Shown piece after piece: positions 17,068 to 25,691 of a DNA stretch of 64,000 bases. The position numbers were made by a program, and so were the translations under genes. The notes below the pieces were generated by a model. That model saw only the letters and a program-made list of their open reading frames with translations. It made no database searches and had not been told where the DNA came from. Where the stretch lies: positions 20,107 to 84,106 of the forward strand of contig CAYMLG010000014.1 of assembly GCA_964391195.1 (NCBI GenBank), in the 5' to 3' direction. The stretch's first letter is position 1. The number at the start of each line of letters is the position of its first letter. This DNA is from JAAYXE01 sp964391195 (GTDB taxonomy: Bacteria; Chloroflexota; Anaerolineae; Anaerolineales; UBA4823).

Positions 17068-19230
17068 TTAATCTCCAGGCGGTACGAAATAGATTAGAAA
17101 GTTCTTTGATTCCACCGTTGAGGGGTATTCGCTCATCCAGCCTTCGGGGTACATCAGGTGCAGGGTGAACTGCCCTTTCTCATCCTGGGGGTTGAGGATA
17201 AATAACTTGGGGCCGGGCTGTCCCTGGGTCAGCTCCAGGCGATCGACGAACATCTCGTAATCCCGGCCGGGGAACCCGGCGTTGAACGCCACCAGGCGGG
17301 TGTCCACCCAATGGGGGAAGCTCATCACCCAGACGTTATCCGGCTCGTGGAACGTCTCGACGAAATCCCGGGCAACCTTGCCCATCTCTGAACTGTTCCA
17401 GGATGAGAGGCTGTACTGGCGGGCGTAGCGGTCGAAGACCAGGTGATAATCCTGCAACGCGGAAAGGCCAAGGAGAAGTAGGGCCAGCGTCCATCCGAGG
17501 CGCCTCCCCCCGGGTGCCCCCAGATGATCGGCCAGGCTGCGGACCAGGCTCTCGACCCCGACGCCGATGAGGATGAAAACGGGGACGATCGCCCCTGCGG
17601 TGCGGTTGAGGCTGGGGTTCTCGGCCGGAAAGGCCAGCGACAGGATCGACGGCAGCATCAGCAAAGGCACCGAGAGCAGCAGGAACAGATCCAGCCAGTG
17701 ACGGCTGCGCAGGTAACGGGCAAAGACCAGGACCGAGCCGAGGAAATACAGGGCGGCGGCAACTGCGCTCAGGGCTGGGCGATGGGGGATGGAATGCAGC
17801 CAGATCTCGCCGTTGTCCCAGAAGAACATCGTCTCGGCCCGCCACAGGTTGCTCAGGAAAATCAGCCAGGCAGGTCCGGGCAGCGGGCGCTCCCAATCGC
17901 TCAGGCGGGTGAACGCCCGGTAAGCGAACATCCCCGGGTTGTCCAGCGCGTAGCGCAGCAGGGGGAGAAAGACAATGAACGCGACCAGCGCCAGCAGCCC
18001 CAGCCGGTAGAGGGTCTGCAGGCGTTCACCCTGCGACCGGCGGTGCAGCAGGTACAGGCCGATCATGATCAGCACGACGAAGGGCACGATACGAAACGAG
18101 CTGTAGCCGTGCAAGCCCAGACCGAGGGATATGCCCGCCAGAATAAAATCGTTGCGGTTCGAGCGGCGCAGCCCGCGAACCAGGTAGTAGAGGGTGGGGG
18201 CCACGAACAGCGGGTAGAGCGAAAAGCGCAGGGCGATGCGGGTGATCACATTCGGCCAGTAAGCGATCCCGGCGAAGACTGCGGCCCACAACCCGGTCTG
18301 GCGGCTGCCGATCTCTTTCCCCAGTAAATAGATGTAGACGAGGGTCACCAGCCCGGCGATGGCGGTGCCGATTTTCAAGCTGAGGAAGGTGAGCCCGGTG
18401 CCAAACCATTGGGCCACCGCGGCGGTCAGGTAGAACTGGATGAACTCCCGGCCGGTATTGCGGGGGAAGAAGATGCGGGTATCGCCGTTGAGCACGTCCA
18501 GCACGTCGAGCAGCTTTTCGGCGTGGTCGCTGTTCATCTGCGACGGGACTTGCGCTAACTGGCTGAGACGGAAGAAGAGCACCAACCCGGCGGCGGCTGC
18601 CAGCGCCAGCGCCCAGGGGGAGATGGTGATGCGCCAGGCGGGGCGGCGGACGAAATCCACCACCCTGGCGTAGGACAGCCGGGCAAACGGGTTCCCCTCC
18701 CAGAAGGCGGCCACGAACAGGCCCAACGCAACCACCCACACCAGGACATTGAACGAGGTGAACTGGTTGTCGCCAAAGAGGAGAAAAGCGGCCAGGGCGA
18801 GCGGGATGGAGAGGTTGAGCAAGAAGGGGCGCTGCAGCAGCCGCTCAGCGGCGGGCTCTTGCGCCTCGCGGATGGGGAGCCCCGGCAGTCGCCATTCCCC
18901 CGATCCGTAGGACCAGATGATGGCCGCGGCGCTGAACAAATAGAGAAAAGCGCTCAGCCTCCAATCACGGTCGGGCTGGGGCTCCAGGGCGAACTGGGCC
19001 ACCAGGGCCAGCGCCAGGGCCAGCAGGCCGCGCCAGGGCCAAACCGCGGGCTTCACGACCGGGCGTTCGGGCGCTTGGACCGTCACACCCGGCTGGGCGG
19101 GAAGGGTAGAGGTCGCATCCGGCGGCATAGCCGGCGGCATTTCTGGCGATACTTCCGGGATTTGCAGCGGCCCGTACTTCCAGGGGAAAAGCCTGGATTT
19201 TACGTAATCGAGAACAGTTGGTTCGTCCAA
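17068..19230 (-). CDS. GT39-family membrane glycosyltransferase
   Basis: A 720-residue GT-C protein. A proline-rich cytoplasmic N-terminus (residues 1-70) is followed by about 12 TM segments and a C-terminal soluble domain (about 600-720). The first-loop motif is SQMNSDHAEKLLD, near the usual catalytic acidic residue, with the family-like TGREFIQFYLTA and GLHGYSSFRI stretches after it. The start is TTG 19228-19230, supported by AAGGGGGT about 7-9 bases upstream at the end of the methyltransferase gene, whose stop is only 6 bases away. It is the second of three GT39-like genes in the block. Confidence 0.83.
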   Translation of the reverse strand: MDEPTVLDYVKSRLFPWKYGPLQIPEVSPEMPPAMPPDATSTLPAQPGVTVQAPERPVVKPAVWPWRGLLALALALVAQFALEPQPDRDWRLSAFLYLFSAAAIIWSYGSGEWRLPGLPIREAQEPAAERLLQRPFLLNLSIPLALAAFLLFGDNQFTSFNVLVWVVALGLFVAAFWEGNPFARLSYARVVDFVRRPAWRITISPWALALAAAAGLVLFFRLSQLAQVPSQMNSDHAEKLLDVLDVLNGDTRIFFPRNTGREFIQFYLTAAVAQWFGTGLTFLSLKIGTAIAGLVTLVYIYLLGKEIGSRQTGLWAAVFAGIAYWPNVITRIALRFSLYPLFVAPTLYYLVRGLRRSNRNDFILAGISLGLGLHGYSSFRIVPFVVLIMIGLYLLHRRSQGERLQTLYRLGLLALVAFIVFLPLLRYALDNPGMFAYRAFTRLSDWERPLPGPAWLIFLSNLWRAETMFFWDNGEIWLHSIPHRPALSAVAAALYFLGSVLVFARYLRSRHWLDLFLLLSVPLLMLPSILSLAFPAENPSLNRTAGAIVPVFILIGVGVESLVRSLADHLGAPGGRRLGWTLALLLLGLSALQDYHLVFDRYARQYSLSSWNSSEMGKVARDFVETFHEPDNVWVMSFPHWVDTRLVAFNAGFPGRDYEMFVDRLELTQGQPGPKLFILNPQDEKGQFTLHLMYPEGWMSEYPSTVESKNFLIYFVPPGD

Positions 19231-19236
19231 TCGAAG

Positions 19237-20073
19237 CTACCCCCTTTTTCTGGCAATATAGAACGAATACACGCCGTCTTCACGCACCGGCGGCTGCTCG
19301 TAATAGGGCTTCAGATAGCGGTAAGTGAGCGCCAGATTCCAGCGGGTGGGGGCGATCACCCACCGCCCGGTGAGCTTGCGGGCGACCAGAGATGGCAGCC
19401 CGAAGTAATGTCCCCATTCCAGCACGCGCAGCGCTTCCGGAGAAAAGTAGTGCCAGTAACGCACCAGCTCGAAGCCGGCGCGGTCCAGGCGTTCCTGCCA
19501 CACTTCCGGCGGGTCACAGTGGTGGTGACGGGAAATGCGGTTGAAGAAATCCCGGTAAGCACGGGCCAACGAGCGCAGCCCGATCCGGTCCAGGAAGCGG
19601 GCCACCGACAGGCTGGGGAGGAAGTTGTGGTTGGGGACGCAGAAGACGAATGGAGCGCCCGGCTGCAGGACGCGGGCGGTTTCGACCAGCACTTCCTGCA
19701 GGTGAGGGATGTGCTCCAGGACCGAGTTGCTCACTGCACTGGCAAAGTGGCCCCCGGGGAAGGGGATATGGGCGGCGTCTCCCTGGATCACCAGGCGGTA
19801 AGCGCCCCTCCCGGCGGCTTCACGCACCGGGCCGGTCCAGGGGTCGATCCCGGCATCCAGGGGGTGGTCGAAAGCCAGGCTGGCGAAGTGCCCATCGCCA
19901 CAGCCCACGTCAAGGACCGGTCCGGGCAGGTCGATATCGAGGTAGAAGCGGGCTTCCACCGCCCGCAGCAGCGAGCGGAAGTAGGGCAGGTCGCGCAAAT
20001 GCAGCCAGAGGAAATCCTTCTCTGGCCGTGGGGTTATCTGGGCTGCTGTGCGTAACGGACTCAGGTCTTCCAT
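19237..20073 (-). CDS. SAM-dependent methyltransferase, class I
   Basis: A 278-residue Methyltransf_11-type enzyme. The SAM-binding motif I is VLDVGCGDGHFAS (about residue 53), followed by GDAAHIPFPGGHFASAVSNSVLEHIP (motifs II/III split here by position). It probably methylates a sugar or lipid intermediate of the surface glycan, judging only by its place between a GT4 and a GT39 gene. It starts at ATG 20073, just after the hairpin at 20086-20125. Confidence 0.85.
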   Translation of the reverse strand: MEDLSPLRTAAQITPRPEKDFLWLHLRDLPYFRSLLRAVEARFYLDIDLPGPVLDVGCGDGHFASLAFDHPLDAGIDPWTGPVREAAGRGAYRLVIQGDAAHIPFPGGHFASAVSNSVLEHIPHLQEVLVETARVLQPGAPFVFCVPNHNFLPSLSVARFLDRIGLRSLARAYRDFFNRISRHHHCDPPEVWQERLDRAGFELVRYWHYFSPEALRVLEWGHYFGLPSLVARKLTGRWVIAPTRWNLALTYRYLKPYYEQPPVREDGVYSFYIARKRG

Positions 20074-20085
20074 GAATACGGGAAT

Positions 20086-20125
20086 TATATTTCTACTCGC
20101 TCACATGCGGGTGAGTAGAAATATA
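20086..20125 (-). terminator. Intercistronic hairpin between GT4 and methyltransferase genes
   Basis: A 13-base stem (TATATTTCTACTC with its complement) encloses a 14-base loop, 6 bases past the GT4 stop codon and 13 bases before the methyltransferase start. The U-rich stretch lies on the 5' side on the minus strand, so this is not a classic intrinsic terminator. It may tune read-through or mRNA processing inside the operon. Confidence 0.5.
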
Positions 20126-20130
20126 AAAAA

Positions 20131-21300
20131 TTAACCTTTCCTTTTAATCTCAAGCAGTTCACCGAACAACCGCTCGTACTCGGCCGCGATGGTGTCAGGG
20201 GCAAAACGGCGGGCGATCTCCTGCGGATCGCGGCGGTAGTTCTCCGGGTTGGAGAGGATTTTCAGGATAGCCTCCGCCAAGGCAGCCGCATCACCGATGG
20301 GGGTGACTTCGCCCATCCCGGTCGTGTACACCGGCTGGCGGACTCCAGGCAGGGAGGAAGCGACACACGCGGCCCCGTTCATCATGGCTTCGATCTGCAC
20401 CAGGCCGAAGGCTTCGGTCGAATTAAGGCTGGGGACGACCAGGATATCCAGGTTCGGATAGAAGGCCGACATCTCGGCCGGGTCAAGCACCCCTAAGAAT
20501 TCCCAGTGGCCCTCCTGCTGATAGCGGCGGATGGTGGGCATAAGGCGGTCGAAATATTCCTGTTCGCCCAGCACATCCTGGTACTGGCCGGCATACAGCA
20601 CCTGGGCGTTTGGATACTGTTCCAGAATGCGGGGAAGCGCCTCGAGCAGCACCTCCACCCCTTTTTCGGCGGCGAAGCGGGCCGCCATGCCGATCACCGG
20701 GCGGCGCTGGCGGGTCCCGTGCTTGTGGGCAAAGGCTTCTATCTGCTCCTGGGCGGCTGGCGGCAGTTCGACCGGCGGGGGGATGATCTTCAGTTTGGAT
20801 TGGTAGCGGGAGAGGAAGGTTGAATGGTCGGCGTAGTCTTGCGTATAGGTAACGATCCGGTCGGCCAGGCGAGCCGCGGCGTGGTTGGCAAAGTGCACAA
20901 CCTGGTTGACTACGGCGTTGAGAGGGCCCGGCGGGAGCAGCAGGTCGCAGTGATAGGTCAGCACGGTGGGCCTGTTGGCCAGTTGGGCGCGCAAGGCTAC
21001 CCCGGGTGCATCGAACTGCGGCAGGTGAAGCTGCACCACATCGTTCTCCAGCACCAGGCGGGTGGCGATCAGGCCGAAGGTGGGGGCAATCACTCCCTTG
21101 CTCACCCGAAAGACAACCGGAGCGCGGACGATGCGGACCCCGCCACGGAATTCCTGGCGGGGGAGGTTGTTCTGGTACTGGCTGGTAAATACGGTCACCT
21201 GGTGGCCGCGACGCGCCAGGGCTTTCGCCAGGCGTTCGGCGTAGATGGTCAACCCGCTGGTGTGTGGGCGGTAATAGGTCAGGACGGTGAGGATGCGCAT
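20131..21300 (-). CDS. GT4-family glycosyltransferase
   Basis: A 389-residue GT-B fold enzyme transferring a sugar from a nucleotide donor in the cytoplasm. The N-terminus TVLTYYRPHTSGLTIYAERL is the acceptor-domain glycine loop region; GMAARFAAEKGVEVLLEALP begins the C-terminal donor domain, and PSLNSTEAFGLVQIEAM is the E-x7-E donor-binding motif. A flanking sugar epimerase (12 bases upstream) and a methyltransferase (downstream) fit a surface polysaccharide or glycolipid pathway. Confidence 0.88.
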   Translation of the reverse strand: MRILTVLTYYRPHTSGLTIYAERLAKALARRGHQVTVFTSQYQNNLPRQEFRGGVRIVRAPVVFRVSKGVIAPTFGLIATRLVLENDVVQLHLPQFDAPGVALRAQLANRPTVLTYHCDLLLPPGPLNAVVNQVVHFANHAAARLADRIVTYTQDYADHSTFLSRYQSKLKIIPPPVELPPAAQEQIEAFAHKHGTRQRRPVIGMAARFAAEKGVEVLLEALPRILEQYPNAQVLYAGQYQDVLGEQEYFDRLMPTIRRYQQEGHWEFLGVLDPAEMSAFYPNLDILVVPSLNSTEAFGLVQIEAMMNGAACVASSLPGVRQPVYTTGMGEVTPIGDAAALAEAILKILSNPENYRRDPQEIARRFAPDTIAAEYERLFGELLEIKRKG

Positions 21301-21312
21301 GGACGGGACTTT

Positions 21313-22338
21313 CTACGTGAACAGCTCGCGGTTGGCTTTGACCCATTCGACCAGCCGCCGGACGCCCTCTTTCACCGTCACCTTAGGCTCCCAGCCGAGC
21401 TCCCGGCGGGCCTTGTCGATGTCGGAGACGAAGATGCGCTGGTCGCCAGGCCGCCAGTCGCCCCGGCCGGTCTGTAATGTTTTCCCCAGGTTTTCCTCCA
21501 ACACGGGGCGGAATTCGGTCCAGATAGAAATGGCGTTCTCCGGACCGCCGCCGATGTTGTACACTTGCCCGGCGCTGGTCGCGATCATCTCCAGGGCCAG
21601 GTCATAGGCGTCCAGGAGGTCTTCGACAAAGAGCAGGTCGCGCACTTGTTTGCCATCCCCGTAGATGGTCACCGGGCGATCCAGCAGCCCGGCAATCGCG
21701 AACCAGGCGACCCAGCCCTGGTCTTCGATGCCGAACTGGCGGGGGCCGTAGATGCAGCTCTGGCGGAGGACGACCGTGGGCAGGCCGTAGATACGGTGGT
21801 AATCGCGCACATACTGGTCGCCGGTCCCTTTGGAGCAACCGTAAGGTGAGTGGAAATCGAGCGGCTGTGTCTCCGGTACGCCACAGGCGAGCTGGGTGTA
21901 CTCATAGCGGGTAGCAGTTTCGCGCACGCCCACTTCTTCCATACCGCCGTACACTTTGTTGGTCGAGGCGTAGAGCACAACCGGGAGGCGCTCGGATAGG
22001 CGGGCGGCTTCCAGCACATTGAATGTGCCCAGGGCGTTGATCTCGAAGTCCTCACGCGGGTGAAGCACGGAGGTGGTCACCGCAACCTGGGAAGCCAGGT
22101 GGACGATGACATCCGCCTGGCGGGCGGCGGCAGCCAGCAAGGAAGCATCGCGCACATCCCCGGTGATCAGGCGGAACGAGTCGCCGTAGGTCTCGCGCAG
22201 CCAGCGCAGGTTCAACGGCGCTCCGGCCCGTGAGAGGTTATCGTAAATGGTCACCTGTTCCCCGCGCTGCAGCAGGCGAGCTACATAGTTGGAGCCGATG
22301 AAACCGGCGCCACCGGTAATCAGATAATGACGCTGCAT
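21313..22338 (-). CDS. NAD-dependent sugar epimerase, CDP-paratose 2-epimerase-like
   Basis: An extended short-chain dehydrogenase of about 341 residues. It has the Rossmann motif GGAGFIGSN, a catalytic YGCSK (Y-x3-K), STNKVYGG, and a section RQSCIYGPRQFGIEDQGWVAWF that closely resembles CDP-paratose/tyvelose 2-epimerases (Tyv type). It likely supplies an activated sugar to the neighbouring glycosyltransferases. I prefer ATG 22338 over 22350 because GGAG lies 6 bases before it. UDP-glucose 4-epimerase or dTDP-glucose 4,6-dehydratase activity remains possible. Confidence 0.85.
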   Translation of the reverse strand: MQRHYLITGGAGFIGSNYVARLLQRGEQVTIYDNLSRAGAPLNLRWLRETYGDSFRLITGDVRDASLLAAAARQADVIVHLASQVAVTTSVLHPREDFEINALGTFNVLEAARLSERLPVVLYASTNKVYGGMEEVGVRETATRYEYTQLACGVPETQPLDFHSPYGCSKGTGDQYVRDYHRIYGLPTVVLRQSCIYGPRQFGIEDQGWVAWFAIAGLLDRPVTIYGDGKQVRDLLFVEDLLDAYDLALEMIATSAGQVYNIGGGPENAISIWTEFRPVLEENLGKTLQTGRGDWRPGDQRIFVSDIDKARRELGWEPKVTVKEGVRRLVEWVKANRELFT

Positions 22339-22421
22339 GTACATCTCCATCGATCCCGTTCCCCGCTGAGCTTGCCGCGCTGCGTTTGTGCGCCCGTTGC
22401 GGCAGCCTGAGGGGAGGCGGG

Positions 22422-23486
22422 TTATACGTTCTCTTGAGAGGCCTGAACCCGGCGGATGCGGTCGTACAGGCCGGTCAGCGATTGGCCGTCTCGGGCCAGG
22501 GCGTAGGCGCCGAGCAAGCCGTTGATCACATAGTTGAATAAGTGCGTCGTCACGGCAAAGGCCAGTGAGACGGATGGATCCAGCCCGAACAGGGCCAACG
22601 ACCCAACGAGGGAGAGCTCGAGCACGCCGACTGCCCCGGGCGAAGAAGGGGCGGCGATGCCCAGGGCGCCCACGCCCAGGCTAAAGGCGGCCCACAGAAA
22701 GTGCGCCCCGGGGAAGAAAGCCAGCAGCAGCACGTAGTATTGGAAGGCGGCGATGCCCCAATCGAGCGTCACCCAGGCCAGCGCCAGGAGGAAGCGCCTG
22801 CCCCGGGTCAGCACGCCCAGGCCGGAGAAGAAGGCCAGCAGGCGTTCGGCGCCCACCCGGCGCAGGAAGGGCCAGCGCTCGGATAAGGCCGCGAAGCGGC
22901 GCACTGCCCAATCCCGGCTGCGGGCCAGGGCATAGAGCAGGGCCAGGCCGATCGTGACCAGGCCGGCCGTGATCCAGGCTGCCTCGCGGGCCCAGGTTGC
23001 GCCGACCACGAAGGGCAGGGTGCTGAGCAGCAGGCCCGCGGCCAGCGCCAGGTCGAGCACTCGCTCGATGATAATGGTTGAAAAGACCTGCCAGAAGGCG
23101 AGATTAGCCTTCTGGCCGAGCAGGAAGGCCCGGCCGACCTCGCCCAGGCGGAAAGGCAGCACGTTGTTCAGCAGGTAGCCTTCTGTGATGGTGAAGAAGA
23201 CCTGCGGATAAGTCGCCTGTTCCTGCAGCAGGGTGCGCCACGCCAGGCTGCGCACCGCCAGCCAGACGAACGCCAGACCCAGGGCCGCCAGCACCAGCCG
23301 GTAGTCCGCCAGGCGCAAGGCCTGGACCATCTCCCCCAGATCGGCAAAATAAAAAACGACGGCCAGGGAGAGCAGGCTTACCACCAGGCCGGGGAGTAAA
23401 CGCTTCCAATCTGTCGAAGAGGCGGTTATATTATTCCTCCCCAACCCGCAGTACGGCCAAAAATGCTTCCTGGGGGATTTCGACAC
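22422..23486 (-). CDS. Lysylphosphatidylglycerol-synthase TM-region / AglD-like membrane protein
   Basis: A protein of up to 354 residues with about eight TM helices, of the LPG_synthase_TM (UPF0104, TIGR00374-like) family. Typical motifs are GYLLNNVLPFRLGEVGRA (about residue 103) and APSSPGAVGVLE (about 279). The soluble acyl-transfer domain of MprF is absent. Archaeal members such as AglD/AglR work in S-layer glycosylation, which fits the glycan genes next door. The GTG at 23486 overlaps lepA by 56 bases; the real start may be nearer 23430, where GGGGAGGAAT closes lepA but no standard start codon follows closely. Confidence 0.82.
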   Translation of the reverse strand: MSKSPRKHFWPYCGLGRNNITASSTDWKRLLPGLVVSLLSLAVVFYFADLGEMVQALRLADYRLVLAALGLAFVWLAVRSLAWRTLLQEQATYPQVFFTITEGYLLNNVLPFRLGEVGRAFLLGQKANLAFWQVFSTIIIERVLDLALAAGLLLSTLPFVVGATWAREAAWITAGLVTIGLALLYALARSRDWAVRRFAALSERWPFLRRVGAERLLAFFSGLGVLTRGRRFLLALAWVTLDWGIAAFQYYVLLLAFFPGAHFLWAAFSLGVGALGIAAPSSPGAVGVLELSLVGSLALFGLDPSVSLAFAVTTHLFNYVINGLLGAYALARDGQSLTGLYDRIRRVQASQENV

Positions 23487-25230
23487 TCCCCACCATCTTC
23501 ATCCGCTTCTTACCCTTCTTCTGCTTCTCGAGCAGTTTCTTCTTGCGGGTAATATCGCCGCCGTAGCACTTGGCGAGCACGTCTTTGCGCAAGGCCTTCA
23601 CGTTTGCCCGTGAGATCACTCGTCCAGAAGCATAAGCCTGGATGGGGACCACGAACAACTGGCGCGGGATGATATCTTTGAGCTTGGAGATGATCGCCTG
23701 GCCTTTGTGGTAAGCATCGTCTTTGTGTACAATCGTCGCCAGGGCATCCACCGGCTCATCGTTGACCAGGATCTCCAGCTTCACCAGCGCGTCCGGCCGG
23801 TATTCGGCGAACTGGTAGTCCATGGAGGCATAGCCGCGGGTGCGGGATTTCAACTGGTCGAAGAAATCGACGATCAGCTCGGACAGGGGCACCTCAAAGT
23901 TGAGCTGGACCCGGTTGGGGGCTGGGTAGTCCTGGTCGATGAAAATCCCTCGCCGCTTGGTGACCAGTTCCATCACCGTGCCGTAGTATTCGGTTGGGGT
24001 GAAGATCTGCACCTTCATCCAGGGCTCACGGATTTCGGCGATGGTGCTCTCATCAGGCAGGTCGGCTGGCGAGTCGATGGTAATCGTCTCCCCGTTCAGC
24101 CGCACGACTTCGTACTCCACCGAGGGGGCGGTCATGATGATGTCCAGGTCGTACTCGCGCTCCAGGCGTTCCTGGATGATCTCCATGTGGAACATGCCCA
24201 GGAAGCCGCAGCGGAAGCCGAAGTTCAGCGCCTGGGAGGTCTCCGGCTGGTAGACCAGGGAAGCATCGTTAAGCTGGAGCTTTTCCAGGGCGTCTTTTAG
24301 ATCCTGGTAATCTTCGCCTTCTACGGGGTAGATACCGGCAAAAACCATCGGTTTGACCTGGCGATAGCCGGGTACCGGCGTTGGGGCGGGTTGAGCGGCC
24401 AGGGTCAGGGTATCGCCGACCCGGCACTCGCGCACCGTCTTGAGCCCGGTGGCCACATAGCCCACTTCGCCGGCGGACAGACCGGAAGTTGGACGCAGGT
24501 TGGGAGAGAAGATGCCCACTTCGATCGGTTTGAAGTCGGTCCGGCTGGCCATCAGGCGCAGGGTATCGTTCGGGGTAATCTTCCCATCCATCACGCGCAC
24601 GTAGGCCACCACGCCCTTGTAGGGATCGTAATGCGAGTCGAAAATGAGGGCTCGCAGAGGTCCGCCGGCATCTCCCTTGGGGGGTGGGACCTGTTGGATG
24701 ATGGCCTCCAGGACGGCGTTGATGTTCGACCCCTCCTTCGCAGAGATGCGGATCACGCTCTCGGGATCGCTGCCCAGCAAATTACTGATTTCTTCCGCCA
24801 CTTCGTCGGGATGAGCGGAGGGCAGGTCGATCTTGTTGATCACCGGGATGATCTCGAGATCGGCCTCGAGGGCGGAATACAAGTTGGCCAGGGTTTGGGC
24901 TTCCACGCCCTGGCTGGCATCTACCACTAAGAGCGCGCCCTCACATGCATACAGGGCGCGGCTGACTTCGTAACCGAAATCGACGTGGCCGGGGGTGTCG
25001 ATCAGGTTGAGCTCATAGGTGTTCCCATCCTGGGCTGTGTACATCATGCGCACCGCCGAGGCTTTGATGGTCACACCTTTTTCGCGTTCCAGCTCCATGC
25101 TGTCCAGCACCTGGCTGGTCATTTCCCGGTCGGAAATCGTGCCGGTTAACTGGAGCATGCGGTCGGCCAGGGTGGATTTCCCATGGTCGATATGGGCTAT
25201 AATCGAAAAATTGCGGATATGTTCGGTCAT
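23431..25230 (-). CDS. lepA: Elongation factor 4 (back-translocating GTPase LepA)
   Basis: A 599-residue ribosome-associated GTPase. Visible: G1 AHIDHGKST, G3 DTPGHVDF, G4 NKIDLP, domains II-V in standard order, and the LepA-specific C-terminus with YGGDITRKKKLLEKQKKGKKRM and VEIPQEAFLAVL. I use ATG 25230 (MTEHIRNF); a TTG two codons upstream is less likely. A -10-like TATACT (complement of 25242-25247) lies 12 bases before the ATG, suggesting a very short leader. It is the first gene of the long minus-strand run. Confidence 0.96.
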   Translation of the reverse strand: MTEHIRNFSIIAHIDHGKSTLADRMLQLTGTISDREMTSQVLDSMELEREKGVTIKASAVRMMYTAQDGNTYELNLIDTPGHVDFGYEVSRALYACEGALLVVDASQGVEAQTLANLYSALEADLEIIPVINKIDLPSAHPDEVAEEISNLLGSDPESVIRISAKEGSNINAVLEAIIQQVPPPKGDAGGPLRALIFDSHYDPYKGVVAYVRVMDGKITPNDTLRLMASRTDFKPIEVGIFSPNLRPTSGLSAGEVGYVATGLKTVRECRVGDTLTLAAQPAPTPVPGYRQVKPMVFAGIYPVEGEDYQDLKDALEKLQLNDASLVYQPETSQALNFGFRCGFLGMFHMEIIQERLEREYDLDIIMTAPSVEYEVVRLNGETITIDSPADLPDESTIAEIREPWMKVQIFTPTEYYGTVMELVTKRRGIFIDQDYPAPNRVQLNFEVPLSELIVDFFDQLKSRTRGYASMDYQFAEYRPDALVKLEILVNDEPVDALATIVHKDDAYHKGQAIISKLKDIIPRQLFVVPIQAYASGRVISRANVKALRKDVLAKCYGGDITRKKKLLEKQKKGKKRMKMVGSVEIPQEAFLAVLRVGEE

Positions 25231-25418
25231 AAGCAACCAATAAGTATAACCGATTTTAGATCATTCCTTCTTTGAATAGAAAGGAATTTGTTATTGGGGG
25301 TGGGGGCGGCGCGGCCGGGCAACGAAGTCGCGCAAACCCCAAAAACACCGTCACTACTGACAACATTTGTCTGCACACTGGTGGCTCGTTTGCACCCACA
25401 AGTAGTCAGTGGAAAAAG

Positions 25419-25447
25419 TTGAGATTTCACGAATTTTGTGTTATTCT
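25419..25447 (+). promoter_or_regulatory. Sigma-70-type promoter of the RNA element
   Basis: TTGAGA at 25419-25424 and TATTCT at 25442-25447 are separated by exactly 17 bases. The predicted transcription start is about 25454-25456, which coincides with the first base of the closing stem of the RNA element. Confidence 0.7.
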
Positions 25448-25454
25448 TTCTCTG

Positions 25455-25544
25455 AGGGATGTTCTTTTCGGTTAGAGGGCTTAGAATTTGCCCTGCGAGG
25501 GCTCGCTTAAAACGTACCCCGACCGAAGAGGCATCCCTTTTTTT
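25455..25544 (+). ncRNA. Candidate small structured RNA or attenuator leader, class unknown
   Basis: Starting right at the predicted transcription start, GGGATG (25456-25461) pairs with CATCCC (25532-25537). After a small internal loop CTTTTCGGT (25464-25472) pairs with ACCGAAGAG (25522-25530), with one G-U pair. Enclosed are a hairpin AGGGC/GCCCT (25476-25494) and a short one at 25495-25506. Seven Ts (25538-25544) follow the outer stem directly, giving an intrinsic terminator formed by the RNA's own 5' and 3' ends. This is the layout of a free-standing RNA of about 90 nt. Alternatively it is an attenuating leader of the SGNH gene. It does not match tRNA, SRP RNA or any riboswitch consensus I can recall. 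Confidence 0.55.
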
Positions 25545-25691
25545 ATCCTGTTTCTAAAAAAGGCCATACTTCTGTGGATTTGGGCAGCTTTGCCGCCCGC
25601 ATCCCCCTCAAAAATATTCGGTACTGAGAACATTCGCCTGCGTACGATGGATTCCGGATCTGCCCAGGTGAGGCAAAGGAGGGGCGTTATT

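Larger units (their letters stand above)
25231..25691. other. Divergent intergenic region between lepA and the SGNH hydrolase gene
   Basis: Contains the short lepA promoter region on the minus strand, an imperfect hairpin at about 25262-25289, a GC-rich stretch at 25290-25340, a sigma-70-like plus-strand promoter at 25419-25447, and a folded RNA element with terminator at 25455-25544. The last 147 bases lead to the hydrolase GTG. An upstream in-frame extension of the hydrolase to 25488 would run through the RNA element and is not believed. Confidence 0.7.

Noticed and set aside
25455..25544. tRNA interpretation of the folded RNA
   Set aside because: The ends pair like an acceptor stem, but there is no T-loop, anticodon arm or D-loop consensus.
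25488..25691. Upstream extension of the SGNH hydrolase
   Set aside because: It would translate the RNA element and its terminator; GTG 25692 has a ribosome site and gives a proper signal anchor.
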